Assembly (NCBI GenBank): GCA_009700145.1
Contig: WLMQ01000004.1
Location: 1 to 34,362, forward strand
Direction: 5' to 3'
Length of the DNA: 34,362 nucleotides
Source: Actinomycetota bacterium
GTDB lineage: Bacteria > Actinomycetota > Acidimicrobiia > Acidimicrobiales > Ilumatobacteraceae
Part shown: positions 25,066 through 32,564 of the stretch, in pieces
Layout: every line of letters begins with the position of its first letter
Position numbering within the stretch: the first letter of the stretch is position 1
Position numbers and translations under genes: made by a program
The notes under the pieces: generated by a model
What the model saw: only the letters and a program-made list of their open reading frames with translations
What the model was told of the DNA's origin: nothing
Database searches by the model: none

Positions 25066-27003
25066 TCAGCGGGTAATCAGACGCAGAAATTCTTCCACTT
25101 CGGCACGATCAATTGATTTTCGCATCGGTGGCATTGAATCCAAAATGTCACGACGGTAACCAGCGTTTCCGAGTCGTGGATCGAATACGGCAACGACTCC
25201 GCGGTCGGTGGCATTTCTAATGAGTCGTCCAGTTGCTTGAGCAAGCAGTGTTGCGGCACGGGGAAGATCAATTTCGCGGAATGCTCGATCGCCAATGGCA
25301 TCGCGCCGAGCGCTCAGCAAAGGATCGTCGGGACGTGGAAATGGGATTCGATCAAGCGTGACCAGCGACAAAGTACGGCCTGGAATATCGATCCCCTGAA
25401 AAAAGCCAGACGTTGCAAAAAGGCACGATGATTCATCTTCGGTGAAGAGCTTGACGAGTTGTGTCTTTTGATATTCACGTTGCGACAAAATTGTATTGGG
25501 TAGTTTTTTACGCATTGCCTCTACTGCTAAGTCGAGCGCGCGGTAACTGGTAAACAGTGCCAATGTTCGGCCACCTGCGGCCGAAATGAGATGAAACAGT
25601 TCATCGTGCATCAGTTTGGTGAATTCGGCAGAATTTGGATTTGGCAAGTGCTTGGCGCAGTAAAGAACTGCGTTTGACTGATAATCAAAAGGGCTTTCAA
25701 CATTGCAGAGTTGTGTACGGGCAACAGGTAAGCCAATACGTTCTGCCATCTTGTTGGGCACTGTGGCGCTCGTCAAAATGGCTGTGGTCTTTTGCCAAAC
25801 ACCGGCATCAAGAACCGGTCCGACATCAAGCGGAGCAATATCTAGTTTTGGACGATCAACAGTGCCCGAGACATACGGAACGTACGTGTCGTCAGTTTTT
25901 AGTGCGACGTCAATGGTGTCGGCGAGACGCGAGGCCAATGTTTGAGCGCGCAGCTTGCGCTGATTACTGTCATCATCTTTGGTTTCTATGACTCGCAAGA
26001 TGTCGAGAATGCGGGCCACGAGACGTCGTCCTTCGGCTAACACCGCGGTGATCTCTAAGGGCAATGGAGCCGATATTCGTTGGTTATGCGTGGGTGACAG
26101 GACTTCATCAAGCATCATTCCGATATTGATGATGTCAGTGATCACTTTGGGATCGGCGATGATGCGTTTGACGACTCCGGCGAAAAAATTGAAATTACCA
26201 GCGTGCAAAGAAACGCCGACAGTGTCGCTCATGATGTCTTCTAATCCATGAGCTTCATCGACTATCAGAACTTCATGATCGGGCAACAGTTGTCCGCCAG
26301 AAGCCACGTGAAGTCCGTATAAATGCGTATTGACGACAACAATGTCTGCTTCACTCGCTTTGAAACGAGCGATCTCTGAAAAGCAGGTTCCTCCCACTGG
26401 GCAACGTCGAGCGCCAGGACATTCATCACTACCGACGCTGACCGCTTTCATGGCTCGTTCGGAGGGTGACCACGAGATATCGGCCATATCTCCACTTTTT
26501 GAACTCTTGACCCATTCAGAAATGAGGTCAATTTCACGTCGAACCGACTGAGACATTTCATCAACTTCAAGCAAAGTGGGTGAATCGGCCTTGCGATTCT
26601 TCTTTTCTGATTCACCATTAATTTCGGCTAACCGTTGACGGCAAACGTAATTGCTTCGGCCCTTCAAAACGGCGAAAGTGATATCTCGATTGACGTACGA
26701 ACTGAGGTGTTCGACCAAAAACGGAAGGTCTTTCTGCGCCAGTTGGTCTTGCAATGCCTTGGTCGCTGTCGTGACAATCGTTTTCTTACCTGCAACGATG
26801 ACCGGAACCAAATAGGCAATGGTTTTGCCGGTTCCCGTGCCCGCTTGGACAATCAAATGCTTACCTTCAGACAAGGCTTCATCGACTGCGTGAGCCATTT
26901 CTTTTTGGCCTGGTCGAGATTCGGACTGCGGCAGTGCAGATGTGGCGATCTCTAAGGCATCGCTGACATTGATCTTTGAACGGGGCGCTGACACAAGGTG
27001 CAA
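25066..27003 (-). CDS. DinG/XPD-family ATP-dependent DNA helicase with Fe-S cysteines
   Basis: A 645-residue superfamily-2 helicase. Walker A AGTGTGKT spans 54-61 and the DEAH box 249-252. Four Cys at 121, 195, 201 and 207 stand where DinG/XPD proteins hold a 4Fe-4S cluster. The helicase C-terminal part shows LFATSGFFQGIDIPG and QATGRLIRNATDRGVVAVFDPR. These enzymes unwind 5'-3' and act in replication or repair. The longest start is TTG at 27003; GTG at 26994 is a close alternative. It follows uppS by 20 bp on the same strand and is probably cotranscribed with it. Confidence 0.88.
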   Translation of the reverse strand: MHLVSAPRSKINVSDALEIATSALPQSESRPGQKEMAHAVDEALSEGKHLIVQAGTGTGKTIAYLVPVIVAGKKTIVTTATKALQDQLAQKDLPFLVEHLSSYVNRDITFAVLKGRSNYVCRQRLAEINGESEKKNRKADSPTLLEVDEMSQSVRREIDLISEWVKSSKSGDMADISWSPSERAMKAVSVGSDECPGARRCPVGGTCFSEIARFKASEADIVVVNTHLYGLHVASGGQLLPDHEVLIVDEAHGLEDIMSDTVGVSLHAGNFNFFAGVVKRIIADPKVITDIINIGMMLDEVLSPTHNQRISAPLPLEITAVLAEGRRLVARILDILRVIETKDDDSNQRKLRAQTLASRLADTIDVALKTDDTYVPYVSGTVDRPKLDIAPLDVGPVLDAGVWQKTTAILTSATVPNKMAERIGLPVARTQLCNVESPFDYQSNAVLYCAKHLPNPNSAEFTKLMHDELFHLISAAGGRTLALFTSYRALDLAVEAMRKKLPNTILSQREYQKTQLVKLFTEDESSCLFATSGFFQGIDIPGRTLSLVTLDRIPFPRPDDPLLSARRDAIGDRAFREIDLPRAATLLAQATGRLIRNATDRGVVAVFDPRLGNAGYRRDILDSMPPMRKSIDRAEVEEFLRLITR

Positions 27004-27023
27004 CCGTACTGCAGGGTTAGGTG

Positions 27024-27776
27024 TCAGTTGGGTCTAGGAGCCGTGTAGGCACTTTCATTGGTTTTAAATTGCTGGGCCAATTGCAGGGCTAAATCAAGGT
27101 CTTCGGCAGAAAACTCGGGCCAAGTGTTGTCGGTGAAATAACTAGGCGCCCCAACGGCTTGCCAGAGTAGAAAATTTGAAATTCGGGTTTCTCCAGAAGT
27201 TCGAACCAAAACGTCAACTTCAGGCATGTCACGTAAGTACATCTGGTTCGACATATTGAACACGCTTGGTACTTGATGAGCCGAGATGAGCCTCCGGGCA
27301 GCGTGGGCTATCTCGGTGCGACTCCCGTAGTCAAATGCCACGGTCATCGTCATTCCGGTGTTACCAGCAGTGTCCGAAATCGCTTTACGGATGGCCCGTT
27401 GCACGTACCTAGGAGTCCTGGCAGTGGGATCGTCAAACGGCCGACCAACCCACTGAACCTTGACATTGAGGTCATTGAGCTCAGCAATTCTTCCGAAGAG
27501 TTTTTTGTGCAGTCCCAAAATGTGGCGGACCTCGCCCCGTGGCCTCACCCAATTTTCAGTAGAGAACCCAAAAACTGTGAGGTAGTCGATATTGCGGGCA
27601 ACGCTGGCGCGCACGACTGCGGCGAGGTTTTCCTCGCCTGCGGTATGGCCAGCGGTGCGGGGTAAACCCCGACGTTGGGCCCATCTTCCATTTCCATCCA
27701 TGATGCAGGCCACATGCACGTTCTTCACGGTAGTCGTCACAACTGCGCAACAAGGGTCATCCAGGAGAGTAATCAT
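27024..27776 (-). CDS. uppS: Undecaprenyl (cis-polyprenyl) diphosphate synthase, catalytic subunit
   Basis: A 250-residue cis-prenyltransferase making the lipid carrier for peptidoglycan. ACIMDGNGRWAQRRG carries catalytic Asp27; VFGFSTENWVRP spans 68-79, and VRTSGETRISNFLLWQ near 191 binds the allylic/IPP diphosphate. Two expected elements are missing. The AYAELYF segment reads AVGAPSYF, so the Glu matching E. coli Glu213 is Pro211. The C-terminal RRFGG (RxG) is absent and the protein ends in a tail of ~13 unrelated residues. DHDDS, the catalytic half of eukaryotic heteromeric enzymes, lacks the same two elements. ATG at 27776 is used; GTG at residues 12-17 are alternatives. Confidence 0.9.
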   Translation of the reverse strand: MITLLDDPCCAVVTTTVKNVHVACIMDGNGRWAQRRGLPRTAGHTAGEENLAAVVRASVARNIDYLTVFGFSTENWVRPRGEVRHILGLHKKLFGRIAELNDLNVKVQWVGRPFDDPTARTPRYVQRAIRKAISDTAGNTGMTMTVAFDYGSRTEIAHAARRLISAHQVPSVFNMSNQMYLRDMPEVDVLVRTSGETRISNFLLWQAVGAPSYFTDNTWPEFSAEDLDLALQLAQQFKTNESAYTAPRPN

Positions 27777-27844
27777 CTGGCGATGTGGTCCACCGGAGTG
27801 AATGACCCCCGTAGGAAGGTCGGTATCGGCAACAATGGATATCG

Positions 27845-28420
27845 ATGGGGAAGTTTTTCAACCGCCGTACACAGGTATTAGAGACTGCGGTTGACAGCGA
27901 TGACTCCTTGCTGCATATCGCGATTGCGGGTGGTTCGTTGAGTGAATGGGCCAACTTCGATTCGCATTGGGATGCCCGTATAGAAGAATTGACCTCCCTG
28001 ATGAGCCCAATTGGAGTGCGGTTCCTCTCGCTATACCCATACGGACCAGATGTTGATGATCACAAAGTTGAAATCAAGTCATTCGATAGGAAAGTCAATG
28101 TCAATGGCATGGACGTGATTATTCATTCTTCGACTGACGGACGTGAACGTATTTGTCGAGCGTTAGAAGAACGTTCAGTTAATGAGATCGTTACTGAGAA
28201 TTTTCTTGATCAACGGTTATTTGGCAATTCTGGAGATCCAGATTTAGTTGTGGTTTTAGGACCAGCAAATTGCCTGCCGCGCTCATTGGTGTGGGAACTT
28301 GCATACAGCGAAATCGTTTTCGTTGAACAGAGTTGGACAATGTTGTCGCTTGAAAAAATTCAATCAGCAGTTCAAGAATACTTTTTACGACACCGTCGAT
28401 TTGGCGGAGTCGATACGTGA
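27845..28420 (+). CDS. Degenerate UppS homologue, NgBR/Nus1-like putative non-catalytic cis-prenyltransferase subunit
   Basis: A 191-residue protein aligning with UppS over most of its length. LLHIAIAGGSLSEWA (22-36) replaces the IIMDGNGRWA block, so the catalytic Asp is gone; LSLYPYGPD (61-69) replaces the FSTENW region; PDLVVVLGPANCLPRSLVW (132-150) replaces the RTxGE signature. Yet AYSEIVF (153-159) keeps the Glu lost from the neighbouring UppS, and the end RRFGG (184-188) keeps the RxG motif. NgBR has a similar PDLVxxxGP and a terminal RxG. No membrane anchor is seen, unlike NgBR. It overlaps recO by 4 nt and is divergent from uppS across 68 bp. A role as obligate partner is inferred. Confidence 0.78.
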   Translation: MGKFFNRRTQVLETAVDSDDSLLHIAIAGGSLSEWANFDSHWDARIEELTSLMSPIGVRFLSLYPYGPDVDDHKVEIKSFDRKVNVNGMDVIIHSSTDGRERICRALEERSVNEIVTENFLDQRLFGNSGDPDLVVVLGPANCLPRSLVWELAYSEIVFVEQSWTMLSLEKIQSAVQEYFLRHRRFGGVDT

Positions 28421-29169
28421 CTTCACGTCTGTACCGCGACGTCGGAATCGTGCTCCGTACGTACAAGCTTGGTGAAGCAGATCGGATCATTGTTTTTCTG
28501 ACGCAAGATCACGGCAAGGTTCGTGCGGTTGCTAAGGGTGTTCGTAAAACGCGATCAAAATTTGGCGGTCGACTTGAACCACTATCTCACGTAGAAGTGC
28601 AATTGCATCGGGGCAAAGATCTTGACATTGTGAGTCAGGTCGAGAGTGTCGATACAACCTCTCCAGTTTTCGGAAACCTCGATTCGATGACTGAGGCCAT
28701 TTCGATTTTGGAAGCAGTAGATCAGTTGGTACCAGATCGCGAACCAGTGCCGCAGATGTATCGCATGTTGGTGGGGGCTCGTCAGACTTTGTTGACTCGG
28801 CCGTCACCGCTCGTGGTGCCAGCGTTCTTGTGGAAGTTGTTGTCCTCTGAGGGCTTGAGGCCTCAATTAGACCTATGCGTTTCTTGCGGCGAATCTTCGA
28901 ATATTGAGTTCGTGGCATTTGACCTTGATCTTGGTGGAGTGGTGTGCCGCTCATGCCGCAGTGGCATGGCTATTTCTTCCCCAGCACTTGAATTGATGCG
29001 CGATGTCTTAGGCGGAAAACTTGGGGAGTCACTTGATCGGGCGTACAACCCGGAGGGTCAACAGTTAAACGATCCAGTCATCAACGAGGTGTCGCAGTTG
29101 GCGACTCGGGCATTTGAGCATCACATTGAGCGCCGACTGCGGTCGGTGTCAATTTTTGAACGTCATTAG
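28417..29169 (+). CDS. recO: DNA repair protein RecO
   Basis: A 250-residue recombination mediator that loads RecA with RecF/RecR. The OB-fold N-terminus contains DVGIVLRTYKLGEADRIIVFLT and VRAVAKGVRKTRSKFGGRLEPL. A zinc site is formed by Cys154, Cys157, Cys177 and Cys180. GTG at 28417 overlaps the stop of the degenerate UppS gene (GTGA), suggesting coupled translation. In many actinobacteria recO is followed or preceded by uppS; here that place is taken by the degenerate copy. Confidence 0.92.
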   Translation: MTSRLYRDVGIVLRTYKLGEADRIIVFLTQDHGKVRAVAKGVRKTRSKFGGRLEPLSHVEVQLHRGKDLDIVSQVESVDTTSPVFGNLDSMTEAISILEAVDQLVPDREPVPQMYRMLVGARQTLLTRPSPLVVPAFLWKLLSSEGLRPQLDLCVSCGESSNIEFVAFDLDLGGVVCRSCRSGMAISSPALELMRDVLGGKLGESLDRAYNPEGQQLNDPVINEVSQLATRAFEHHIERRLRSVSIFERH

Positions 29170-29242
29170 AGGTCGGGCGACACCTGTGAAAGCCATATTT
29201 TGGCGCTGATGTACTGGTCATAGCCCGTAACCTTGAAGGACT

Positions 29243-30553
29243 ATGCCGGCTAAAGATCTTGATCAAATCGTCAACCTGTGCAAGCGCCGTGGATTCGTGT
29301 ATCCATCGGCCGAGATTTATGGCGGTTTCCGTTCAAGTTACGACTACGGCCCCTTGGGCTCGTTGATGCTTCGAAATGTCCGCGAATCATGGATTCGCAC
29401 AATGGTGCAAAAGCGCGATGATGTCGTGTTGATTGACGCAGCTATTTTGGGTCCGCCACAAGTGTTCGAAGCAAGCGGACACCTAGCTAACTTCAGTGAT
29501 CCACTCGTTGATTGCAAAACCTGTAAGCAACGTTTTCGTGAAGATCATTTAGAAGATAAGTCGGTATGTCCAAACTGTGGAGCCAAAGACACTCTGACAG
29601 ACGCTCGTGCGTTCAACTTGATGTTTAAAACGTTCGCCGGTCCAATTGAGGGATCGGGTGCAGAGGTGTACCTTCGCCCGGAGACCGCTCAAGGTATGTT
29701 CGTGAACTTTGCCAACGTGTTGCAAACAAGTCGCAAGAAGCCACCGTTTGGTATCGCTCAAGTTGGAAAAAGTTTCCGCAATGAAATCACACCCGGAAAC
29801 TTCATCTTCCGAACCCGTGAATTCGAACAAATGGAACTCGAATTTTTCGTTCCTCCTGCGGAAGGTCCGAAGTGGTACGAGTATTGGTGCAAAGCGCGTT
29901 TGCAGTGGTACGTCGATTTGGGCATCCCACTCGAAATGTTGCGCTTACGTCCTCATGACGCCGATGAGTTGAGCCACTATTCAGCCGGAACCGCCGACGT
30001 CGAGTTTGCTTACCCATGGGGCTGGGGAGAACTCGAAGGAATTGCCCAGCGCACCAACTTTGACCTCAATCAACACGCCACACATTCGGGTCAAAAACTT
30101 GACTTCTTTGATCAGTCAACAAACGAACGTTACGTGCCATTTGTGATTGAACCTGCCGCTGGTGTCAACCGAGCCATGGCTGCTTTCTTGTTGGCAGCGT
30201 ATGAAGAAGACGAGATTGGTGGCGAAGTCCGTACGGTTCTTCGTCTTCATTCGCGTCTGGCGCCGTACAAGGTCGCAATTTTGCCTTTAAGCAAAAAGGA
30301 CACCTTGACTCCGTTGGCCCGCGAAATCTTTGAGAATCTAGGCGAGCGTTATATGGTCGATTACGACGATACGCAATCAATTGGCAAGCGCTATCGCCGT
30401 CAAGACGAGATTGGTACGCCGCTGTGTATCACGGTCGACTTTGATTCACTTGAGGACGGCTCAGTCACAATTCGTGACCGCGACACCACCGATCAGGTGC
30501 GAGTACCGATCGCCGATCTAGAAAATCAAGTACGTCTTCGTCTCGGGTTCTGA
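29243..30553 (+). CDS. glyS: Glycyl-tRNA synthetase, single-chain (alpha2) type
   Basis: A 436-residue class II aminoacyl-tRNA synthetase. Residues 30-40 (RSSYDYGPLGS) and FRNEITPG (178-185, motif 2) mark the eukaryotic-like GlyRS found in actinobacteria. A zinc knuckle is formed by Cys91, Cys94, Cys109 and Cys112. The C-terminal anticodon domain begins near 345 with YKVAILPLSKKD. ATG at 29243 follows a GAAGGA site (29235-29240). A 73-bp gap separates it from recO, so it may have its own promoter. Confidence 0.94.
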   Translation: MPAKDLDQIVNLCKRRGFVYPSAEIYGGFRSSYDYGPLGSLMLRNVRESWIRTMVQKRDDVVLIDAAILGPPQVFEASGHLANFSDPLVDCKTCKQRFREDHLEDKSVCPNCGAKDTLTDARAFNLMFKTFAGPIEGSGAEVYLRPETAQGMFVNFANVLQTSRKKPPFGIAQVGKSFRNEITPGNFIFRTREFEQMELEFFVPPAEGPKWYEYWCKARLQWYVDLGIPLEMLRLRPHDADELSHYSAGTADVEFAYPWGWGELEGIAQRTNFDLNQHATHSGQKLDFFDQSTNERYVPFVIEPAAGVNRAMAAFLLAAYEEDEIGGEVRTVLRLHSRLAPYKVAILPLSKKDTLTPLAREIFENLGERYMVDYDDTQSIGKRYRRQDEIGTPLCITVDFDSLEDGSVTIRDRDTTDQVRVPIADLENQVRLRLGF

Positions 30554-30595
30554 TTGAGCTCGTTCACCGTCTACGGTTCGTCATACATTTATTAC

Positions 30596-30634
30596 TTCAT
30601 CTAACTATTTCATCTAACTATTTCATCTAACTAA
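30596..30634 (+). repeat. Three tandem 13-bp repeats upstream of the ABM gene
   Basis: TTCATCTAACTAT occurs at 30596-30608 and 30609-30621, and a third copy at 30622-30634 ends in A instead of T. The array ends where the AAAGGGG ribosome site begins. Each unit holds a TAACTAT element resembling a -10 box, so copy number could alter promoter or leader strength. Confidence 0.9.
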
Positions 30635-30640
30635 AGGGGA
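30633..30640 (+). promoter_or_regulatory. Strong ribosome binding site for the ABM gene
   Basis: AAAGGGGA lies 5 nt before the ATG at 30646 and is one of the clearest Shine-Dalgarno sites in the window, where most genes have weak or no such site. It fixes the start and suggests good expression. Confidence 0.7.
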
Positions 30641-30645
30641 ATGAC

Positions 30646-30951
30646 ATGTCAAAAGTTGCCGTATGGGCCAAAATTCCAGCAGCTCCGGGTAAGCGCGACG
30701 ATTTAGCCGCCGCCCTCGGAAATGCACTCGAAACTGCCAAGGCCGAGGCTGGGACCGTGTACTACATCTTGCACAACGATCCCAATGACGCCGATGCCTT
30801 GTTCATGTACGAAATGTACGAATCTCAAGATGCGCTCAACGCGCATATGGGATCCGAAGCCTTCAAGGCCCTCGGACCGGCAATCACTCCTTTCTTGGGT
30901 GGTCGTCCAGAATTGCATTTCGTCAATCCCATTGGCGGAAAGGGCGCCTGA
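30646..30951 (+). CDS. Antibiotic biosynthesis monooxygenase (ABM/YgiN-like) domain protein
   Basis: A 101-residue ferredoxin-like alpha+beta barrel protein. VAVWAKIPAAPGKRDDLAAALG forms the first strand and helix, TVYYILHNDPNDADALFMYEMYESQDALNAHM is the central conserved region, and PELHFVNPIGG the last strand. Members include quinol oxidases and heme-degrading enzymes, but many have no known activity. It lies 7 bp before trpC and may share its transcript. No membrane or signal segment is seen. Confidence 0.8.
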   Translation: MSKVAVWAKIPAAPGKRDDLAAALGNALETAKAEAGTVYYILHNDPNDADALFMYEMYESQDALNAHMGSEAFKALGPAITPFLGGRPELHFVNPIGGKGA

Positions 30952-30958
30952 TTCTCTC

Positions 30959-31756
30959 GTGAATCACGCTGCGACTTATCTCGATCGAATCCTTGTGCGC
31001 CATCGCGAGTTGGCGACCAAGGACGAGCGAGATGTTGATCAACTTGTTGAGCGTTGCCACACCATGGCGCCAACTCGGGGTTTTCGCCAACGCTTAATGA
31101 ATGACGCGTTGTCGGGTATCAGTGTCATTAGTGAAATTAAACGTCGTTCTCCATCTAAGGGAGATCTTGTTGTTGGGTTAGATCCAGAGCTCATTGCTGT
31201 TGCCTATGAATCAGGTGGAGCGTCTTGTCTGTCGGTTCTGACTGACGAAGAGTTTTTCGGTGGCTCAATTTCTGACTTGCAGCGGGCTTCATCGGCTTGC
31301 GAATTGCCGGTATTGCGTAAGGATTTCACCATTTCACGACACGATGTGTGTGACGCTCGATTAATGGGCGCCGACTGTGTCTTATTGATCGCTGCGGCTT
31401 TGTCGCAAGCCGAACTCCGAGAGTTCCACTCTCTCGCCACAGATGTAGGTCTTGACGTCCTGGTCGAAATCCACGATGAGCGAGAACTGGAATTTGCGGT
31501 TCAAGCAAAGGCCACTTTGATTGGCGTAAATCAACGAGATTTGGTGACGTTTCAAGTTGATCATGCTCGCGCCCTGCGTATGGCAAATCTGATACCCACG
31601 GGAGTCGCGAGGGTTGCAGAAAGTGGAGTGCGCAACACCGAAGATGCGGCTGAATTGCATGAGGCTGGATATCACGCAATCTTGGTGGGCGAAAGTCTGG
31701 TGACCGCTCCCGACCCTTCTGAGGCTGTTCGGTTATTGCGTCATGCACGCCGCTAA
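30959..31756 (+). CDS. trpC: Indole-3-glycerol phosphate synthase TrpC
   Basis: A 265-residue TIM-barrel enzyme closing the indole ring in tryptophan synthesis. ISVISEIKRRSPSKGDL near residue 52 is the family signature with the catalytic Lys; VLRKDFTIS near 115, VLLIAAALS near 137, LIGVNQRDLVTF near 183 and VAESGVRN near 215 are further barrel loops. The frame is open back to 30722, but the normal length and the adjoining ABM stop point to GTG 30959. Confidence 0.93.
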   Translation: MNHAATYLDRILVRHRELATKDERDVDQLVERCHTMAPTRGFRQRLMNDALSGISVISEIKRRSPSKGDLVVGLDPELIAVAYESGGASCLSVLTDEEFFGGSISDLQRASSACELPVLRKDFTISRHDVCDARLMGADCVLLIAAALSQAELREFHSLATDVGLDVLVEIHDERELEFAVQAKATLIGVNQRDLVTFQVDHARALRMANLIPTGVARVAESGVRNTEDAAELHEAGYHAILVGESLVTAPDPSEAVRLLRHARR

Positions 31757-31816
31757 CAGTCAAATAACACATTAAGTATCCGCCGCCGTTTCGCTATCGG
31801 GCGGTACGGTGTCATC

Positions 31817-32476
31817 GTGTTCGTGAAAATTTGTGGCATCACGAATGAAGATGATGCGCTTCTCGCTGTCGCTATGGGAGCCGACGCCGTCGGTTTCGTA
31901 TTCGCGCCGTCAACCCGTCAAGTCTCGGCTCAAGTTGTCTATGACATCACTCGACGTTTACCTCCCGAAATCCTGACTGTCGGAGTATTCAAGGACGATC
32001 TCCCTGACCGAATTTTTGACATTGTTTCTAAGTCGGGCGTGAAGGCAGTCCAATTGCATGGTCATGAGCCCCTGTCAACAGTCGCAGCATTGGCTGACAA
32101 TGTGCGCTGGATCATTAAGGCCGTTGCGGCTGGTTCTCGAGAAGCTCGAGTGGCGAACCAGTTTGGGACTGATTTGATTTTAGTTGACGCCCCCGAGCCT
32201 GGTTCGGGCACGGTGTTTGATTGGACATTGACTGATCAAATTCCCTCGGGAGTGCGGATGATCTTGGCAGGAGGATTGACTCCTGAGAATGTTGCCGATG
32301 CGGTGCATTACGTCAACCCTTGGGGTGTTGACGTCTCCTCGGGAGTTGAATCAGCGCCTGGCAAAAAGGACGCGATCAAACTTCGCCGTTTTATTGCAAA
32401 CGCTCGAGCCGCCGCCCCGCCCGAAGATCCAACGTCGGGAACGACGGAGTTCCCGTACGATTGGGCCGACGAATAG
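31817..32476 (+). CDS. trpF: Phosphoribosylanthranilate isomerase TrpF
   Basis: A 219-residue TIM barrel. FVKICGITNEDDAL at the N-terminus holds the catalytic Cys7, VGFVFAPSTRQV near 26, VQLHGHEP near 79, LILVDAPEPGSGTVFDW near 140 (catalytic Asp) and VDVSSGVESAPGKKD near 189. A 60-bp gap separates it from trpC. The C-terminal tail is acidic and about 20 residues beyond the usual end. GTG at 31817 is the start; no strong ribosome site is seen. Confidence 0.93.
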   Translation: MFVKICGITNEDDALLAVAMGADAVGFVFAPSTRQVSAQVVYDITRRLPPEILTVGVFKDDLPDRIFDIVSKSGVKAVQLHGHEPLSTVAALADNVRWIIKAVAAGSREARVANQFGTDLILVDAPEPGSGTVFDWTLTDQIPSGVRMILAGGLTPENVADAVHYVNPWGVDVSSGVESAPGKKDAIKLRRFIANARAAAPPEDPTSGTTEFPYDWADE

Positions 32477-32554
32477 TCGCACAAGTAACAAGACAAATTC
32501 GCTAAAGAACTAGGCAATTTGCTCGAGTGGGTGCGAACATAGAGAGTCGTTTGT

Positions 32555-32560
32555 GAGGAG
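32555..32560 (+). promoter_or_regulatory. Shine-Dalgarno site deciding the trpB start
   Basis: GAGGAG lies 4 nt before the GTG at 32565 and overlaps the alternative GTG at 32553, which therefore lacks a site of its own. This supports the later start, although the spacing is short. Confidence 0.5.
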
Positions 32561-32564
32561 TGAA

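Noticed and set aside
30722-30958. N-terminal extension of TrpC
   Set aside because: It lies fully over the ABM gene in another frame, has out-of-family composition, and makes TrpC far too long.
31757-31816. Terminator or trp attenuator between trpC and trpF
   Set aside because: CCGCCG and CGGGCGG pair imperfectly, no T run follows, and there is no Trp-rich leader peptide.
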